Positions 60,612-64,000 of a DNA stretch of 64,000 nt are shown piece by piece. Below the pieces are notes generated by a model, which saw nothing but the letters and a program-made list of their open reading frames with translations, made no database searches and was not told the DNA's origin. The stretch's first letter is position 1. Each line of letters opens with the position of its first letter. The DNA is from Flavobacteriaceae bacterium (GTDB taxonomy: Bacteria > Bacteroidota > Bacteroidia > Flavobacteriales > Flavobacteriaceae). The stretch spans positions 124,001-188,000 of the forward strand of contig SIHP01000002.1 of the NCBI GenBank assembly GCA_004762155.1, in the 5' to 3' direction. The translations under genes were made by a program, and so were the position numbers.

Positions 60612-61951
60612 TGAATACTTTAAAAAAATATAATTCTTTAGTATGTTTTTTATTTAGCTTTGCTTTATATTTTTTTGTTGCTCATCATTTAGACAGAACA
60701 CAATTTGGTGTTTTGCTTTTTTGTTGGATTTCTTTATTTACATGTTTTTACTTTTTTATTCAAAATAATCAATTAAGTAAAAAGTCTTTATTTATTCTAT
60801 CTCTTGTTTTTAGATTAGTGTTTCTTTTGGCTATACCTAATTTATCTCAAGATTTTTATCGTTTTATTTGGGATGGAAGAATGATTTTAGAAGGATTAAA
60901 CCCTTATTTATCTTTACCTGAAAACCTTATAACACAAGAAAGCTACCCAATACATCAAGCAAAAGAACTTTATGAAGGTATGGGAGCTCTTAATGGAAGT
61001 CATTATACCAATTATCCTCCTATTAATCAACTTTGCTTTCTTATTGCTGCTTTATTTGCTAAAAACAGTATATTAGGCTCTGTAATTATAATGAGAGCTA
61101 TTATTATTTTTGCTGATATTGGTATTATAAAAATAGGTGTTAAACTTTTAGAAAAACTAAATTTAAATCCTAAAAATATTTATTTGTATGCCTTAAACCC
61201 ATTTATAATCATTGAGCTCACAGGTAATTTACATTTTGAACCAGTAATGTTATTTTTTTTAGTATTTGCGCTTTACAAATTACAACAACAAAAATGGATA
61301 ATGGCTTCCCTTTTACTTGCTTGTTCTGTTGCTGTTAAATTAATTCCTTTATTCTTTTTACCTTTATTTTTTCAGTGGTTTACAAATAAAAAAACTCTTA
61401 GTAGTTTTAGTAAGCTTGTTATATTTTACTGCATTGTAATTGGTACAAGCTTACTCTTATTCTTACCTTTCTACTCCCATGAATTAATAAGCAATTACGC
61501 AAACTCTGTTGGTTTATGGTTTAAAAATTTTGAATTCAACGCCAGTATTTATTATGTTTTAAGAGAAATTGGTTATCTCTTTAGAGGTTATAATGAAATT
61601 GGTATTATTGGAAAAATCTTACCTACTTTAAGTGTGTGTGTTTTAATGGTCTTTACTTTCTTTAGAAATAATTTAAGTTTAAAAAACTTAATTACAGCTA
61701 TGCTTTTAAGTTTGTCTTTTTATTATTTTATGTCTACAACAGTTCATCCGTGGTATCTAGCTAGCTTAATAATTCTATCTGTATTTACAAGTTATAAGTT
61801 TCCTTTGGTTTGGTCTTTAGTAATTATTTTAAGTTATCAAGCCTATGCGAATACTCCTTGGAAAGAAAACCTATGGTTTGTAGCATTAGAATATTTAGTT
61901 CTTTTCTCTTTTATAACTTGGGAAGTATCTAAAAAAAAGAAACCCATTTAG
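60611..61951 (+). CDS. Multi-span mannosyltransferase-like protein (GT-C fold)
   Basis: The 446-residue protein has about 12 membrane spans. The first loop after span 2 or 3 holds DFYRFIWDGRMILEGLNPYL, the acidic GT-C motif, and NYPPINQL a little later is typical of polyprenol-sugar-dependent mannosyl- or glucosyltransferases. It would use the polyprenyl-phosphate sugar that the small GT2 could make and act on the outer face of the inner membrane. It is the last gene of the operon. The stop codon lies inside a perfect 11-bp palindrome at 61943-61965. Confidence 0.82.
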   Translation: MNTLKKYNSLVCFLFSFALYFFVAHHLDRTQFGVLLFCWISLFTCFYFFIQNNQLSKKSLFILSLVFRLVFLLAIPNLSQDFYRFIWDGRMILEGLNPYLSLPENLITQESYPIHQAKELYEGMGALNGSHYTNYPPINQLCFLIAALFAKNSILGSVIIMRAIIIFADIGIIKIGVKLLEKLNLNPKNIYLYALNPFIIIELTGNLHFEPVMLFFLVFALYKLQQQKWIMASLLLACSVAVKLIPLFFLPLFFQWFTNKKTLSSFSKLVIFYCIVIGTSLLLFLPFYSHELISNYANSVGLWFKNFEFNASIYYVLREIGYLFRGYNEIGIIGKILPTLSVCVLMVFTFFRNNLSLKNLITAMLLSLSFYYFMSTTVHPWYLASLIILSVFTSYKFPLVWSLVIILSYQAYANTPWKENLWFVALEYLVLFSFITWEVSKKKKPI

Positions 61952-61965
61952 TAATACTAAATGGG
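61943..61965. repeat. Perfect 11-bp palindrome over the operon's last stop codon
   Basis: CCCATTTAGTA and TACTAAATGGG surround one A. An A run follows on the plus strand, so it would be a canonical terminator only for minus-strand transcription (the acyltransferase gene). A second hairpin follows at 61992-62012 (AGTGGTTTT / AAAACCACT). Confidence 0.75.
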
Positions 61966-62053
61966 AAAAATTGCTATGAAAAAGAAAAAGAAGTGGTTTT
62001 AAAAAAACCACTATGCAAATATAAAATTTATTTTAAACATAAATGCTTTTTTT

Positions 62054-62635
62054 TTAAATTTTCTTTACTTTTTCATTAATTAATCTGTATTGTTGATTGC
62101 TTTCTTTACAAACAGCAACACTATCTTCATTGAAATTAAGTTTGTGACCATACTCACTAACCCAACCTATTTGTTTTGATGGATTACCTACTACTAATGC
62201 ATATGGCAATACTTCTTTTGTAACTACTGCTCCAGCTCCAATAAAAGCATATTCACCAATATTATTACCGCAAATAATAGTTGCATTTGCCCCAATACTT
62301 GCTCCTTTTTTTACTATTGTTTTTTGATATTCATTTTTTCTATTTATTGCACTTCTTGGGTTCATAACATTTGTAAAAACCATTGATGGGCCTAAAAAAA
62401 CATCATCTTCACAAATTACACCTGTATATATAGATACGTTATTTTGAACTTTTACATTATTACCTAATACTACATCTGGCGATACAACAACATTCTGTCC
62501 TATATTGCATTGCTCTCCAATTATGCTATTAGGCATAATATGGCTAAAATGCCATATTTTAGTGTTTTTACCAATTATACTACCATCATCAATAACTGAT
62601 GTTTCGTGCGCAAAAAAGTCTTCTGAAATACTCAT
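62054..62635 (-). CDS. Hexapeptide-repeat acyltransferase (WbpD/WlbB-like)
   Basis: The 193-residue protein has a left-handed beta-helix of hexapeptide repeats (IGKNTKIWHFSHIMPNSIIG, EQCNIGQNVVVSPDVVLG, NNVKVQNNVSIYTGVICE, GASIGANATIICGNNIGEYA). The C-terminus contains VGNPSKQIGWVSEYG. That ending and the KIWHF motif are typical of UDP-2-acetamido-3-amino-2,3-dideoxyglucuronate N-acetyltransferases, which act in the synthesis of rare sugars for O-antigen or capsule. The substrate is inferred from family likeness. It is separated from the TonB-like gene upstream by a terminator. Confidence 0.85.
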   Translation of the reverse strand: MSISEDFFAHETSVIDDGSIIGKNTKIWHFSHIMPNSIIGEQCNIGQNVVVSPDVVLGNNVKVQNNVSIYTGVICEDDVFLGPSMVFTNVMNPRSAINRKNEYQKTIVKKGASIGANATIICGNNIGEYAFIGAGAVVTKEVLPYALVVGNPSKQIGWVSEYGHKLNFNEDSVAVCKESNQQYRLINEKVKKI

Positions 62636-62647
62636 AAAAACAAAAAT

Positions 62648-62680
62648 AAAAAACTCAATCGATTAAGATTGAGTTTTTCT
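62648..62680 (-). terminator. Rho-independent terminator between TonB-like and acyltransferase genes
   Basis: AAAAACTCAATC and GATTGAGTTTTT form a 12-bp stem, with A and T runs on the two sides. On the minus strand it ends the 62685-63431 gene. Confidence 0.82.
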
Positions 62681-62684
62681 TATG

Positions 62685-63431
62685 TTATTCTACTTGAAAA
62701 CTTATTGGTAGTGTGTATCTAACCTTTACCGCTTTACCATTCATCTCTCCTGGTTTAAATACAGGTATTTTTTTTAAAATTCTTGTTGTTTCTCTTTTTA
62801 AAGCATTATGAGGTGCTCTAATTTGCACGTCTGTTACGTTTCCTTCTTTATCTATAACAAACTGAGTTAATATTTTGTTTTTACCACTTCTTAAACCTAA
62901 GTCATTTGCTAAATCAACATTGAAATGTCTTTTTACTAATTTACTCATTTTCTTATCAAAGCATTTTCTTCCTTCTACTTCTGATAAGTTTTCACATCCT
63001 TTAAATACCGGGATTTTACTTACAAAAGAAATACCTTTAGGATCATCATCATCATTTATTATAGGCTCTTCTGGTACATCATCTTTAATAACAAAATCTT
63101 CTTTTGGTGTATCCTCTACTTTCGTGACTATTTTCGTTTCCGATTGATCATTCTTAACAACTTCTGGATCTTCAATTAGTGTTGTTATAGGTCTTTCTAC
63201 TCTTGTTTCTACTTGTTTTGGTAGATCTTTTACAATAATTAAAGGTTTATTATCTATATCATAAACCTCTCTTATTTCTTCTCCTGATTCGTCTATTATC
63301 ATTGCTGTTTTCTCTGTTTCATACTCTAAGGAAACGAACACAATAAACAATACTAATACTAAACCTAATTGCGTAAAAATGGTTGAAAACTTTTCTAGCT
63401 GTAGTCTTGGAGACTTTTTTAACTGTTTCAT
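62685..63431 (-). CDS. TonB-like energy transducer (TonB C-terminal domain)
   Basis: The 248-residue protein has one N-terminal span at about 19-38 (FTQLGLVLVLFIVFVSLEYE). A periplasmic acidic stretch rich in Glu, Asp and Pro follows, rather than the usual Pro-Lys linker. Then comes the IPVFKGCENLSEVEGRKCFDKK motif with a Cys pair and a TonB C-terminal domain (NKILTQFVIDKEGNVTDVQI, then RAPHNALKRETTRILKKIP, FKPGEMNGKAVKVRYTLPI). It would connect proton-motive force to outer-membrane receptors, possibly including the receptor in this window. It is a paralog of the gene next upstream. Confidence 0.85.
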   Translation of the reverse strand: MKQLKKSPRLQLEKFSTIFTQLGLVLVLFIVFVSLEYETEKTAMIIDESGEEIREVYDIDNKPLIIVKDLPKQVETRVERPITTLIEDPEVVKNDQSETKIVTKVEDTPKEDFVIKDDVPEEPIINDDDDPKGISFVSKIPVFKGCENLSEVEGRKCFDKKMSKLVKRHFNVDLANDLGLRSGKNKILTQFVIDKEGNVTDVQIRAPHNALKRETTRILKKIPVFKPGEMNGKAVKVRYTLPISFQVE

Positions 63432-63482
63432 AATAATTGTTTTTAATGTTAAGTATTCGTTAAAAACAATTATTGTGCCAAT

Positions 63483-63518
63483 AAAAAAAGCAACTCAAAA
63501 ATGAGTTGCTTTTTTTAT
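63483..63518 (-). terminator. Rho-independent terminator between the two TonB-like genes
   Basis: AAAAAAAGCAACTCA and TGAGTTGCTTTTTTT form a 15-bp stem around AAAA. It separates the two paralogous genes. Confidence 0.88.
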
Positions 63519-63535
63519 TTTTATTTAAAGCACTA

Positions 63536-64000
63536 CTATTCTACATTAAAAGAAATTGGTAGTGTATATCCTACACGTACAGCTTTACCTCTTTGTCTAC
63601 CTGGTTTCATTTTAGGTAGTTTTTTTGCTATTCTAATAGCTTCAGCTTTTAATCTTGGGTGAGGTGCTCTTGCATTGATATTAGTAATCGTACCGTCTTT
63701 ATCAATTTTAAACTGAACATAGATTCTTTTCTTACCTGGAGCTAATCCTAATTCATTTGCTAAATCAGCATTAAAATTCTTGGTAACGTGTCTACGCATT
63801 TTTTTATTTAAACAGTTTTTCTTTTCTGTTTTAGTTCCTTTACATCCAGGAAAAACAGGAACTTCTTCAATAATAGAAAAAGGTACATCTTCAATAACTT
63901 CTTCTTCTTCTTCTACCTCTTCTATCTCTTCAACTTCTACTGCTTCAGATTCATCTGTTTCTGTAGACTCTAAAACTGTTTCTTCAATTTCTTTATCATC
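63536..64000 (-). CDS. TonB-like energy transducer, truncated by the window end
   Basis: The frame is open to base 64000, so the N-terminus with the membrane span lies outside. The visible part begins with an acidic Glu-rich linker, then VPVFPGCKGTKTEKKNCLNK with a Cys pair. A TonB C-terminal domain follows (VQFKIDKDGTITNINARAPH, PRLKAEAIRIAKKLPKMKPG, RVGYTLPISFNVE). An ATG at 63799 is internal and not the true start. It is a tandem paralog of the preceding gene, and two such copies side by side suggest specialised receptors. Confidence 0.85.
   Translation of the reverse strand, partial: DDKEIEETVLESTETDESEAVEVEEIEEVEEEEEVIEDVPFSIIEEVPVFPGCKGTKTEKKNCLNKKMRRHVTKNFNADLANELGLAPGKKRIYVQFKIDKDGTITNINARAPHPRLKAEAIRIAKKLPKMKPGRQRGKAVRVGYTLPISFNVE

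Noticed and set aside
61943..61965. Terminator for the plus-strand glycosyltransferase operon
   Set aside because: The palindrome is perfect but is followed by A, not T, on the plus strand. A terminator role is only plausible for the opposite strand.

Overview
This 64 kb window is AT-rich chromosomal DNA from a member of the Bacteroidota, most likely a marine Flavobacteriaceae. The evidence is type IX secretion (T9SS) C-terminal domains, a FecI/FecR/TonB-dependent receptor set, a short-chain-dehydrogenase-type threonine dehydrogenase next to kbl, many lipoproteins, and weak Shine-Dalgarno sites. I see no rRNA or tRNA genes, no CRISPR array and no intact insertion sequence.

Region 1 (1-14.6 kb) is the most striking part. 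An ECF sigma factor, a FecR anti-sigma factor and a TonB-dependent receptor with an STN domain are followed by seven tandem paralogous lipoprotein genes of about 330 codons. A T9SS leucine-rich-repeat protein sits among them. Ten promoters, before the sigma gene, before fecR and before each of the eight downstream genes, share a GAGGGTTTTT / TCGTTTTAAT motif pair. The distance from GGG to TCG is 18 nt in every copy (one copy reads ACG). This looks like a self-contained cell-surface signalling regulon whose output is a diversified lipoprotein array. The mature lipoproteins consist of three cysteine-bracketed modules, with a nearly constant C-terminal module and variable upstream modules. I do not recognise this as a described system.

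Region 2 (14.9-23.3 kb) carries a T9SS beta-propeller protein, a two-subunit molybdenum hydroxylase (xanthine dehydrogenase type) and its XdhC maturation factor. Between them lie decayed palindromic repeats and a 160-bp MITE-like element. Region 3 (23.5-31.4 kb) is accessory: a KAP-family P-loop NTPase, a SUKH protein, a lipoprotein, a YdeI/OmdA protein, a kelch protein and a PRMT-like methyltransferase. Region 4 (31.4-34.2 kb) is the threonine catabolic pair tdh-kbl with a divergent Lrp-type regulator. Region 5 (34.2-41.5 kb) mixes housekeeping genes (a DTW-domain tRNA modification enzyme, an FMN reductase with a TetR regulator) with gene remnants and a large PD-(D/E)XK nuclease. That nuclease gene is preceded by the same roughly 90-nt element that precedes the KAP NTPase.

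Region 6 (41.5-50.1 kb) holds small membrane proteins, an ABC ATPase, YciI, HAD and APH-type proteins, a Crp-like regulator, an epimerase gene damaged by a deletion, and a phosphoesterase followed in frame by a start-less ORF. Region 7 (50.2-54.1 kb) is a minus-strand envelope cluster (a BamA-type beta-barrel, a lipoprotein, a GH113-like hydrolase and another beta-barrel). Region 8 (54.3-62 kb) is a tight eight-gene operon joining an FAD oxidoreductase and a membrane 4Fe-4S protein to three glycosyltransferases. The window ends with a hexapeptide acyltransferase and two TonB-like proteins, the last of them cut by the window edge.
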